Shown piece by piece: positions 7,435 through 14,926 of a DNA stretch of 64,000 nucleotides. Below the pieces are notes generated by a model, which was given only the letters and a program-made list of their open reading frames with translations, was not told the DNA's origin and ran no database searches. The DNA is from Mycobacterium conspicuum (GTDB lineage Bacteria; Actinomycetota; Actinomycetes; Mycobacteriales; Mycobacteriaceae). Where the stretch lies: the NCBI RefSeq assembly GCF_010730195.1, contig NZ_AP022613.1, positions 62,001-126,000 on the forward strand. Reading direction: 5' to 3'. Every line of letters starts with the position of its first letter. The first letter of the stretch is position 1. Made by a program: the position numbers and the translations under genes.

Positions 7435-9035
7435 ATGTCGTATTTGCTCACCATTCCCGACGAATTGGCGGAAGCGGCCTTGGATTTGGCCGGGATCGGG
7501 TCATCGATCGACGTCGCAAATATTGCTGCGGGGCCACCGACCACCGCAATAGCGGCCGCCGGTGCCGACGAGGTGTCGGCCGCCATCGCCGCATTGTTTA
7601 GCGCCGACGCCCGGGCCTATCAGCACCAGGGTGCCCTGGCCGTCGCGTTTCACGACCAGTTCGCGCGGTCGGTGGCCGCGGGCGCGGGCGCCTATGCGGC
7701 CGCCGAGGCCGCCAACGCCTCGCCCCTGCAGAGCATCGAGCAGGGCGTGCTGGGCGCGATCAATTCGCCCTTCCTGGCGCTCACGGGGCGCCCGCTGATC
7801 GGCAACGGCGCCAATGGTGCGGCGGGCACGGGGCAGAACGGCGGGGATGGTGGGTGGCTGTTCGGCAACGGCGGAGACGGCGGTTCCGGGGTCTCGGGCG
7901 GCACCAACGGTGGGGCGGGCGGTAGGGGCGGGGCGGCCGGGCTGCTGTGGGGCCAACCCGGCACCGGCGGGGCCGGCGGGACCACCCCTAACAGCGGCGG
8001 GACCGGCGGGACCGGTGGGGCGGCCGGGGCGGCCGGCCTGCTCGGTCCTGGCGGGGCCGGCGGCGTCGGCGGATCGAGTGCGGGGAGCGGCGGGCACGGC
8101 GGGACCGGCGGGGCTGGCGGGCTGCTCGCGGGCGCCGGCGGCGCCGGTGGCGCCGGCGGACTCGGCTTCAGCAGTGCCGGTGGTGCCGGCGGGGCGGGCG
8201 GCCACGCCGGGCTGCTGTTCGGCGATGGCGGTGCCGGCGGCGTCGGCGGCGCCGGCAACGGCACCACTGGCGGCGCCGGCGGGGCCGGCGGACGAGTGGC
8301 CTGTTGTACGGCGCAGGCGGCCACGGTGGCGCCGGCGGCCAGGGCCAAACCGGCGGCGGGGCGGGTGGCGCCGGCGGCAGTGTGGTCGGTCTGTCCGGCG
8401 ACGGCGGCGTCGGCGGCGCCGGCGGCCATGGCGGGACCGGCGGCGGGGCCGGCGGGGTCGGCGGCAACGCGGTCGGGTTGTTCGGCGTCGGCGGCGCCGG
8501 CGGCTCCGGCGGTACCGGCGGCACCACCGGCGGAGCGGGCGGGGCCGGCGGCAACTCCGGCTTGCTGATCGGCCGCGGCGGCATCGGTGGCTCGGGCGGC
8601 GACGCCGTCAACGCCGGTGGGGTGGGCGGGGCCGGCGGCAACTCCGGCTTGCTGATCGGCCACGGCGGCATCGGTGGCTCGGGCGGCAACGCCGTCGTTG
8701 CCGGCGGGGCGGGCGGGGCCGGCGGCGACGGCCGCGGACTGTTCGGCTCCGGCGGCGCCGGCGGCACCGGTGGCGCAGGGGGCGGCATCGCCGGCGGCGG
8801 CCGCGGCGGTGCCGGGGGCCGGGCCGCGTTGATCGGCGACGGCGGCAACGGCGGTGCGGGCGGGGGCGGCTTCGCGCTCGCCGCGCCCCCCGGCAATGGC
8901 GGGGACGGCGGGGACGCCGTGCTGATCGGCAACGGCGGTAACGGCGGCAACCCCGGGGTGAGCGCCAGCAAGGCCAAGGGCCTTCCCGGTACCGGCGGCG
9001 CCGGTGGACTGCTGTTGGGCTTACCCGGGTCTTAG
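7435..9035 (+). pseudogene. PE_PGRS family protein, interrupted by a frameshift
   Basis: The ATG at 7435 follows a GGAGGT ribosome site. Residues 1-100 are a canonical PE domain (MSYLLTIPDELAEAALDLAG onward) containing a YAAAE motif that fits the YxxxD/E type VII secretion signal. A GGAGG/NGG PGRS repeat region follows. At about 8290 the PGRS reading leaves frame: continuing in the original frame gives an Ala/Pro-rich tail ending at 8568, while adding one base restores GLLYGAGGHGG repeats to a stop at 9035. One missing base in a G/C-rich repeat explains this, either a real mutation or an assembly error. The restored protein would have about 533 residues. It overlaps the sdhB stop tail to tail by 4 bp. 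Confidence 0.8.
8541..8714 (+). repeat. Two tandem 87-bp PGRS units
   Basis: The units 8541-8627 and 8628-8714 are nearly identical at the start and encode GAGGNSGLLIG twice, 29 codons apart. This is the longest near-perfect duplication within the PGRS region and fits slippage or recombination expansion. Confidence 0.65.
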
Positions 9036-9778
9036 CGCCGGAAAAGCTTGTTGCCCAACCACACCACGGGATCGTATTTGCGGTCGGCGACCCGCTCTTT
9101 CATCGGGATCAGCGCGTTGTCGGTGATCTTGATGTGCTCCGGGCAGACCTCGGTGCAGCATTTGGTGATGTTGCAGTAGCCCAGCCCGTGCTGTTCCTGG
9201 GCCTGGTCGCGGCGGTCGAGCGTGTCCAGCGGGTGCATTTCCAGTTCGGCGACCCGCATCAAGAACCGCGGTCCGGCGAACGCCTTCTTGTTCTCCTCGT
9301 GGTCGCGGACCACGTGACAGACGTTCTGGCACAGGAAACACTCGATGCACTTGCGGAACTCCTGCGAGCGCGCCACGTCGGCCTGCGCCATCCGGTATTC
9401 CCCGGGCTGCAGGTCCTTGGGCGGCGCGAAAGACGGGATTTCCCGGGCCTTTTCGTAGTTGAACGAGACATCGGTGACCAGGTCGCGGATCACCGGGAAG
9501 GTCCGCAGCGGAGTCACCGTCACCACCTCGTCCTCGGCGAACGTCGACATCCGGGTCATGCACATCAGCTTGGGCATGCCGTTGATCTCCGCCGAGCAGG
9601 ATCCGCACTTGCCCGCCTTGCAGTTCCACCGCACCGCCAGGTCGGGTGTCTGGGTCGCCTGCAGCCGATGGATGACGTCGAGCACCACCTCGCCCTCGTT
9701 GACCTCGACGGTGAAGTCCTCAAGCGCACCGGCGCTGTCGTCGCCGCGCCACACTCGCAGGCGTGCGTTGTAGCCCAT
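9032..9778 (-). CDS. sdhB: Succinate dehydrogenase 1 / fumarate reductase iron-sulfur subunit
   Basis: The 248-residue subunit corresponds to Rv0247c. It relays electrons from the flavoprotein to quinone. The N-terminal plant-ferredoxin domain shows NCKAGKCGSC plus a later Cys for the [2Fe-2S] centre. The C-terminal domain has CIECFLCQNVCHV and CNITKCCTEVCP for the remaining iron-sulfur clusters. Its ATG at 9778 overlaps the sdhA stop (TAATG), so it is translated with sdhA. It is last in the sdhC-sdhA-sdhB operon. Confidence 0.95.
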   Translation of the reverse strand: MGYNARLRVWRGDDSAGALEDFTVEVNEGEVVLDVIHRLQATQTPDLAVRWNCKAGKCGSCSAEINGMPKLMCMTRMSTFAEDEVVTVTPLRTFPVIRDLVTDVSFNYEKAREIPSFAPPKDLQPGEYRMAQADVARSQEFRKCIECFLCQNVCHVVRDHEENKKAFAGPRFLMRVAELEMHPLDTLDRRDQAQEQHGLGYCNITKCCTEVCPEHIKITDNALIPMKERVADRKYDPVVWLGNKLFRR

Positions 9779-11706
9779 TAGCTCTCCGTCCCTGGGGTCC
9801 GTCCTGGATGCGCGGCCAGCTCTTCTTCGGTGTAGTACTTTTCCAGCTCGGAGATTTCGAACAGCTCCAGCAAGTCGGCGCGCATCGGTATCTGCGGCTG
9901 GCGCGTGACGATGATTCGCGAATCGCTGGTGTCGCCGTACCCGACACGGCATACCAGCAACGTGTTGCGCCAATTGGCGTCCATGCTCGGATGGTCGTCG
10001 CGGGTGTGGCCGCCGCGGCTCTCGGTGCGCTCCAGCGCGGCCTTGGCCACGCACTCGCTGACCAGCAGCATGTTGCGCAGGTCGATGGCCAGGTTCCAGC
10101 CCGGGTTATATTCGCGGTTTCCGTCGACCTGCACGTTCTGGTAGCGCTTCCAGAGCGCGTCCAACTTGGTCAACGCCTCGACGATCTCGTCCTCTTTGCG
10201 GATGATGCCGACCAGGTCGTTCATCGACTGCTGCAGGTCGCTGTGCAGGGTGTACGGATTCTCCGGTGCCGAACCGTCGGTCGGGCCTTCGAACGGCTTG
10301 AGCGCCATCTTGGCCGCCGCGTCGACGGCGTCGTCGGAGACGGCCGGCCGGCTGCCCAACGCGCGCACGTAGTCCGCGGCGCCCAGGCCGGCCCGCCGGC
10401 CGAACACCAACAGGTCCGACAGCGAGTTGCCGCCCAGCCGGTTGGAGCCGTGCATGCCGCCGGAGCATTCGCCGGCCGCGAACAACCCGGGCACGGTGGC
10501 CGCGCCGGTGTCGGCGTCGACCTCGACACCGCCCATGACGTAGTGGCAGGTGGGGCCGACTTCCATCGGTTCCTTGGTGATGTCGACCCCGGCCAGCTCC
10601 ATGAACTGGTGGTGCATCGACGGCAGCCGCCGCTTGATCTCCTCGGGGGTCAATCGCGACGCGATGTCGAGGAAGACCCCGCCGTGCGGGCTGCCGCGGC
10701 CCGCCTTGACCTCGGAGTTGATCGCGCGTGCCACCTCATCGCGGGGCAGCAGGTCCGGGGTGCGGCGGGCCGAGTCGTTGTCCTTGAGCCACTGGTCGGC
10801 CTCCTGCTCGGTCTCGGCGTATTGCCCTTTGAACACCGGCGGGATGTAGTCGAACATGAAGCGCTTGTTGTCGGAGTTCTTCAGCACGCCGCCGTCGCCG
10901 CGGACGCCCTCGGTGACCAGGATCCCCTTCACGCTCGGCGGCCACACCATGCCCGTCGGGTGGAACTGGACGAATTCCATGTTGATCAGCGTCGCGCCGG
11001 CCCGCAGCGCCAACGCGTGCCCGTCGCCGGTGTACTCCCAGGAATTCGAGGTCACCTTGAACGACTTGCCGATTCCGCCGGTGGCCAGCACCACCGCGGG
11101 GGCCTCGAACACGATGAACCGGCCGCTCTGGCGCCAGTAGCCGAAGGCCCCGGCGATCGCGCCCTGCTCCTTGAGCAGCTCGGTGATCGTGCATTCGGCG
11201 AACACCTTGATCCGCGCCTCGTAGTCGCCCAGCTCGGCGAAGTCCTCCTGCTGCAGCGAGACGATCTTTTGCTGCATGGTGCGGATCAGCTCCAGGCCGG
11301 TGCGGTCGCCGACGTGCGCCAGCCGCGGGTAGGTGTGTCCGCCGAAGTTGCGCTGGCTGATCTTGCCGTCCTTGAGGCGGTCGAAGAGCGCGCCGTAGGT
11401 CTCCAGCTCCCAGACCCGGTCCGGGGCCTCCTTGGCGTGCAGCTCGGCCATCCGCCAGTTGTTGAGGAACTTGCCTCCGCGCATGGTGTCGCCGAAGTGG
11501 GTTTGCCAGTTGTCTTTCGGGTTGGTGTTGCCCATCGATGCGGCACAGCCGCCCTCGGCCATCACCGTGTGGGCTTTGCCGAACAGCGATTTGGAGACCA
11601 CCGCGACCTTGAGGCCACGTTCGCGTGCCTCGATGACCGCACGCAATCCCGCGCCGCCGGCACCGATCACGACCACGTCGTAGGAGTGCCGTTCGACCTC
11701 AGTCAT
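9778..11706 (-). CDS. sdhA: Succinate dehydrogenase 1 flavoprotein subunit
   Basis: Oxidises succinate to fumarate, or the reverse. The 642-residue protein corresponds to Rv0248c. It has an N-terminal FAD dinucleotide fold VVIGAGGAGLRAV, His46 in KAHTVMAEGG (the usual site of covalent FAD attachment), QFHPTGMVW in the capping/active-site region, and GLFAAGECSGGMHGSNRLGG near the C-terminal FAD contact. The ATG start is at 11706. It sits between sdhC (60 bp upstream) and sdhB (1-bp overlap). The membrane-anchored complex feeds electrons into the respiratory chain. Confidence 0.96.
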   Translation of the reverse strand: MTEVERHSYDVVVIGAGGAGLRAVIEARERGLKVAVVSKSLFGKAHTVMAEGGCAASMGNTNPKDNWQTHFGDTMRGGKFLNNWRMAELHAKEAPDRVWELETYGALFDRLKDGKISQRNFGGHTYPRLAHVGDRTGLELIRTMQQKIVSLQQEDFAELGDYEARIKVFAECTITELLKEQGAIAGAFGYWRQSGRFIVFEAPAVVLATGGIGKSFKVTSNSWEYTGDGHALALRAGATLINMEFVQFHPTGMVWPPSVKGILVTEGVRGDGGVLKNSDNKRFMFDYIPPVFKGQYAETEQEADQWLKDNDSARRTPDLLPRDEVARAINSEVKAGRGSPHGGVFLDIASRLTPEEIKRRLPSMHHQFMELAGVDITKEPMEVGPTCHYVMGGVEVDADTGAATVPGLFAAGECSGGMHGSNRLGGNSLSDLLVFGRRAGLGAADYVRALGSRPAVSDDAVDAAAKMALKPFEGPTDGSAPENPYTLHSDLQQSMNDLVGIIRKEDEIVEALTKLDALWKRYQNVQVDGNREYNPGWNLAIDLRNMLLVSECVAKAALERTESRGGHTRDDHPSMDANWRNTLLVCRVGYGDTSDSRIIVTRQPQIPMRADLLELFEISELEKYYTEEELAAHPGRTPGTES

Positions 11707-11765
11707 TACTACCTCGCTCAGCTAATCTAGTAAGTCTGATTTCGCCCGATTGGCCCCGAATTAGC

Positions 11766-12596
11766 CTAGTGGCCAACGAATCTCAGGTCAGGGATGGTGC
11801 CGCTGGCAACGAGCGCGACGTAGGCGTCGGTGATCATCAGCGTGCCCAGCGTGACCCACGCATACAGCTTGTGCCGCGTGTTCAGTCGGCTGACCTGGGT
11901 CCAGATCCAGTACCGCACAGGGTGTTTGGAGAAGTGCTTGAGCCGGCCGCCGGTCACGTGGCGGCACGAGTGGCAGGACAGCGTGTAGATCCATAACATG
12001 ATGACGTTGCCGAGCAGGATCAGGTTGCCCAGTCCGAAGCCGAATCCACCCGGCCCGGTTTCGGAGTGGAACGCGATGATCGCGTCGTAGCTGTTGATCA
12101 CCGAGATGATGACGGCGATATAGAAGAAGTACCGGTGCGTGTTCTGGATGATCAGCGGGAGCCTGGTCTCGCCGGTGTAGTGCGCGCGGGGTTCGGCCAC
12201 GCCGCAGGCGGTGGGTGACTGCCACACCGTGCGGTAGTAGGCGCCGCGGTAGTAGTAGCAGGTGAGCCGGAACAGCAGCAGGAACGGCAGCGTCAACGCC
12301 GCATACGGCACGAACCACCAGTCGGGCAGGATCTGCGGCCAGAATTCGCTGGCCGCACCGCAGGACTTGCTCATGCACGGCGAGTAGAACGGCGTGAGGT
12401 AGTGGTATTGCGGGACGTAGAAGTAGGCCTTCTGCAGCCCGCGCGCCGTCGCATAGATAAGGAAAGCGGCGAAACCGAGGTCGACCCGCAACGGCGACAA
12501 CCACCACCGGTCGGTGCGTAGGGTCCTTTGCGGTATCCGTGCGCGGGTAGGTGAAAAGACGCCGGAGTCAGCACGACTCGCAGTGGGTGCGCTCAT
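11766..12596 (-). CDS. sdhC: Succinate dehydrogenase 1 membrane anchor subunit
   Basis: The 276-residue integral membrane protein corresponds to Rv0249c. About five hydrophobic segments are visible: near 40-55, around LTLPFLLLFRLTCYYY, YFFYIAVIISVINSYD, LGNLILLGNVIMLWIYTL, and a C-terminal segment starting WVTLGTLMITDAYVA. His residues in the transmembrane part (IQNTHRYFF, SCHSCRHV) are possible haem ligands. It anchors SdhAB and forms the quinone site. It is the first structural gene of the operon, with Rv0250c-like upstream. Confidence 0.93.
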   Translation of the reverse strand: MSAPTASRADSGVFSPTRARIPQRTLRTDRWWLSPLRVDLGFAAFLIYATARGLQKAYFYVPQYHYLTPFYSPCMSKSCGAASEFWPQILPDWWFVPYAALTLPFLLLFRLTCYYYRGAYYRTVWQSPTACGVAEPRAHYTGETRLPLIIQNTHRYFFYIAVIISVINSYDAIIAFHSETGPGGFGFGLGNLILLGNVIMLWIYTLSCHSCRHVTGGRLKHFSKHPVRYWIWTQVSRLNTRHKLYAWVTLGTLMITDAYVALVASGTIPDLRFVGH

Positions 12597-12685
12597 CTAG
12601 TGTTCCTCTTCGAACGGGCTGTCAGGTCGAAGGGTACACAGAGAGCACCCCCTCTTTGACAGGGGGCACGCTTTATCCGAGGCCT

Positions 12686-12985
12686 TTAGTGCCGGTTGTG
12701 ACCTCCGACACCCTCGTCGTCGACATCACGCCAGAAATCGCGGTCGTAGTCGACGTCGGGAATGGCGATTTTCTCGCCATGCTGCTGCACGGTGGCGCGA
12801 TCCAAATCCAATTCGGAAACGTCGGTATCGAGCAATTCGACGTCGGACAGGATCCGATCGGCGTCGATGACGATGCGCCGCATTGCCGCGCTCTCGCCGT
12901 AGCGCGCCTTCAGCGCGGCCACACACCGCCGCAGGCTGCCGACGAGGTCATGCAGTTCGGTCAGTTCGGTGGCGGGGGCTGACAA
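12686..12985 (-). CDS. Conserved hypothetical protein upstream of sdhC (Rv0250c-like)
   Basis: The 99-residue acidic protein starts at TTG 12985, with GGAGGA 9-14 bp before it; the start reads LSAPATELTELHDLVGSLRR. It resembles M. tuberculosis Rv0250c, which is about 97 aa and in the same place. The N-terminal half is helical and Leu-rich. The C-terminal half ends in an acidic, aromatic stretch (DVDYDRDFWRDVDDEGVGG). No catalytic motif is visible. It is co-directional with sdhC, 89 bp upstream, so it may be co-transcribed. Its role is unknown. Confidence 0.85.
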   Translation of the reverse strand: MSAPATELTELHDLVGSLRRCVAALKARYGESAAMRRIVIDADRILSDVELLDTDVSELDLDRATVQQHGEKIAIPDVDYDRDFWRDVDDEGVGGHNRH

Positions 12986-13032
12986 CGTGAAACTCCTCCG
13001 ACGGTGGCATGGATCACAGTACGTTTTCGATA

Positions 13033-13539
13033 CTAGCCACTTCGGAGCGGCTCCAGCATCCGATGCGGCCGGCGTAGCGCGCGGCTGACGGGATCGTCCC
13101 GGCCGGGATCGCGCGGACGCCGCGGCGGGTGGGTGACGAGATCGGAGACGTCGGGAACCTGCCCGCACCGCTGACAGCTGCGATCTTCTCGGACCGCGCC
13201 GCCGCACTCCGCGTGCCGATAGCTGCGCCTGCCGGGCTTGTCCACGTAGTTCTCGTTGCCCCAGCTGATCATCGACCAGACCAGCGGCCACAGCTGCCTG
13301 CCCTTGCCGGTCAGTCGATACTCGCCGTCGTCCTTTGCCAGCACTTCCTGTTCCACAAGGAACGCAAGGCGTTCGGCCAGCACCGCCTTGGGGATGCCCA
13401 GATGACCGTGAAAGTCGCTGAATCGCCGCACTCCGTAGAAGGCGTCGCGCACGATCAGCAAAGTCCAGCGTTCGCCGACGATCTCCAACGACCGCGCGAT
13501 GGGGCAGTTTTCGGCGGGGTACTCGCGGGGCAGGGCCAC
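13033..13539 (-). CDS. HxlR/DUF24-family transcriptional regulator
   Basis: The 168-residue protein carries the HxlR winged helix-turn-helix in residues 10-100: CPIARSLEIVGERWTLLIVRD, then FSDFHGHLGIPKAVLAERL (recognition region) and LTGKGRQLWPLVWSM. Cys12 at the start of the domain is the position used for redox sensing in some family members. The C-terminus adds a CxxxxxxxxCxxC pattern (ECGGAVREDRSCQRCG) that could bind zinc. It is divergent from the DUF302 gene, with a long inverted repeat between them, so it probably represses both. Confidence 0.9.
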   Translation of the reverse strand: MALPREYPAENCPIARSLEIVGERWTLLIVRDAFYGVRRFSDFHGHLGIPKAVLAERLAFLVEQEVLAKDDGEYRLTGKGRQLWPLVWSMISWGNENYVDKPGRRSYRHAECGGAVREDRSCQRCGQVPDVSDLVTHPPRRPRDPGRDDPVSRALRRPHRMLEPLRSG

Positions 13540-13560
13540 GGTTGGATGTTACCCCTTGTT

Positions 13561-13612
13561 GGTTCGGTGAATGAACCGTATAGTCGAATGTCGTAAGTTC
13601 GTTCACCGAACC
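13561..13612. promoter_or_regulatory. Inverted-repeat operator between HxlR regulator and DUF302 gene
   Basis: Arm 1 (13561-13576, GGTTCGGTGAATGAAC) and arm 2 (13597-13612, GTTCGTTCACCGAACC) are reverse complements except for one base, separated by 20 bp. The spacing places the two 16-bp arms about 3.5 helical turns apart, suited to two regulator dimers covering both divergent promoters. Binding by the adjacent HxlR protein is inferred. Confidence 0.75.
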
Positions 13613-13650
13613 ACGCCGGGGCACGCATCTTCGGCTTAAAAAGGAATGCC

Positions 13651-14181
13651 ATGACAACCATCGCCGACCACCGCGTGGTGGCCCACACCATGAATCGGAT
13701 CGACATCCGCACCGGTCTCGAATTCGACGGCTTCATCACGGCTTTCGAAAAGGCGGCACCGCCGTTCGACCCGGCCACCGTGCAGGCGATCGTCGAGCGC
13801 GGTGGCAGTTGGGACGACGTGCTGGCGGCCGTGGCGATCAACGCGCCCAACGGTCTGATGGTCTACGCCAAGATCGACGCGGCGCCGCTGCTGGGGTTCG
13901 CCGGCCACACCACCAAGGCGGTGGAATACCTGCTCGGCAACCACACCATCGCCGAGACCATGTTCCGCCATGACCCCAAGGCGTTGCTGTATGCGCCCTT
14001 GCGACTGTTGATCCACGCCGACGCCGACGGAACTGCGGTCTTCTCGATGGACCAGCCCAGCGCCGCATTCGGCAGCCTCGGCATCCCGGAGGTCACCGCG
14101 GTGGGCGAGGGCCTGGACCGCAAAGTGGTAAACCTGTTGCGGCTCATCGGGGTTGACGCCGCCCCGGCGTTCGTTCTTTGA
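13651..14181 (+). CDS. DUF302 domain protein
   Basis: The 176-residue cytosolic protein has no signal peptide. The middle part (VYAKIDAAPLLGFAGHTTKAVEYLLGN, then LLIHADADGTAVFSMDQPSAAFGSL) has the beta-alpha pattern and the D-P-S segment of DUF302 proteins. Their fold is known, but no agreed reaction exists. The ATG at 13651 follows AAGGAA. Control by the divergent HxlR regulator suggests induction by a small electrophile, thiol or similar stress, which is inference. A strong hairpin ends the transcript. I know no counterpart at this position in M. tuberculosis. Confidence 0.8.
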   Translation: MTTIADHRVVAHTMNRIDIRTGLEFDGFITAFEKAAPPFDPATVQAIVERGGSWDDVLAAVAINAPNGLMVYAKIDAAPLLGFAGHTTKAVEYLLGNHTIAETMFRHDPKALLYAPLRLLIHADADGTAVFSMDQPSAAFGSLGIPEVTAVGEGLDRKVVNLLRLIGVDAAPAFVL

Positions 14182-14183
14182 CG

Positions 14184-14243
14184 GCGAGCAGACGCAAAAG
14201 CCCCCGACACGCGGTGCGCGCCGGGGGCTTTGCGTCTGCTCGC
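14184..14243. terminator. Bidirectional hairpin terminator between DUF302 gene and hsp20
   Basis: A long near-perfect stem joins GCGAGCAGACGCAAAAGCCCCC (14184-14205) to the matching GGGGGCTTTGCGTCTGCTCGC ending at 14243, with one bulged A. It begins 3 bp after the DUF302 stop and ends 5 bp before the hsp20 stop, so it can serve both converging genes. Confidence 0.82.
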
Positions 14244-14247
14244 GGAC

Positions 14248-14700
14248 CTACTTGGTGATGGCGATCTTCTGCGCCTGGGTTCCGGCGTACACGCCGGCCA
14301 CCCGTACGGTCAGCACGCCGGCGTCGTACGAGGCCGTGATGGCGTCGCCGGTGACGTGGGCGGGCAGCTGGAACGACCGACGGAACGATCCGTAGCGGAT
14401 CTCCCGGAGGGTGCGGCCCTGGCTTTCCTCGTGATGCTCGTCACGGTGTTCGCCATGGATCACCAGGCGGCTTACGCCGTTTTGGAAGTCGACCTCGACG
14501 TTGACGTCCTTCTCGACATCGACGCCGGGCAGTTCCACGCGGACCACCGCGTCGTCACCGTCCCTGACGATCTCCGCGGCCGGACGGAAACCGCTGGTCG
14601 CCGGCGTGTTCCAGTCCGCTGCGGCGGCGGGACCGAAAAAGTCGCGCAACCAGCGGTCGGTGTCCCAAGCCGGGCGCGACCACAATGCAACCTTGCTCAT
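14248..14700 (-). CDS. hsp: Small heat-shock protein Hsp20 (Acr2-like)
   Basis: The 150-residue alpha-crystallin-type chaperone corresponds to Rv0251c (Acr2). The alpha-crystallin domain spans about 40-135, with AEIVRDGDDAVVRVELPGVD and IRYGSFRRSFQLP. The C-terminus has the A-G-V-L-type beta strand and a short QKIAITK tail. It prevents aggregation of denatured proteins in the cytosol. The promoter carries a HAIR-like HspR site, matching the known heat and oxidative induction of this gene. It is slightly shorter than the M. tuberculosis protein (about 159) because of small gaps. Confidence 0.94.
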   Translation of the reverse strand: MSKVALWSRPAWDTDRWLRDFFGPAAAADWNTPATSGFRPAAEIVRDGDDAVVRVELPGVDVEKDVNVEVDFQNGVSRLVIHGEHRDEHHEESQGRTLREIRYGSFRRSFQLPAHVTGDAITASYDAGVLTVRVAGVYAGTQAQKIAITK

Positions 14701-14779
14701 GGCTTCTCCTATTGCTTCCTTGAAACTCTGTTGTGAGTTTGCTGTGGCCGGCGCCTTGCCGGCCGGCTATCACTACTAA

Positions 14780-14800
14780 CTTGAGTCACTCACGCTTAAG
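14780..14800 (-). promoter_or_regulatory. HAIR-like HspR operator upstream of hsp20
   Basis: CTTGAGT-N7-GCTTAAG resembles the HspR consensus CTTGAGT-N7-ACTCAAG: the first half is perfect and the second matches 5 of 7 bases. It lies 80-100 bp upstream of the hsp20 start. HspR control of acr2 is established in M. tuberculosis. Confidence 0.7.
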
Positions 14801-14833
14801 TTCCACCAGCACGTTCGCCCACAGCGAACGCGT

Positions 14834-14860
14834 CTCACACAGCGGATCTTCAGGTGTGAG
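14834..14860. promoter_or_regulatory. CTCACAC-N13-GTGTGAG inverted repeat in the nirB promoter
   Basis: Perfect 7-bp arms lie at 14834-14840 and 14854-14860, 67 bp upstream of the nirB start. The same arm recurs at nnaR, narK and pxpB promoters in this window. NnaR or GlnR control of nirBD is known in mycobacteria; assigning this repeat to NnaR is inference. Confidence 0.5.
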
Positions 14861-14926
14861 CAAGACGTGATAGGTGCGTCACACTTGGTGATTTGTCGCG
14901 TAATTTGCCGCCCATAACCTCATCGC

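Noticed and set aside
7800..9000. A dense repeat array that could look like a CRISPR or other repeat locus
   Set aside because: The repeats are GGC-rich triplet-based codons of PGRS, in frame, without spacers or constant-length repeats, so they are coding repeats.
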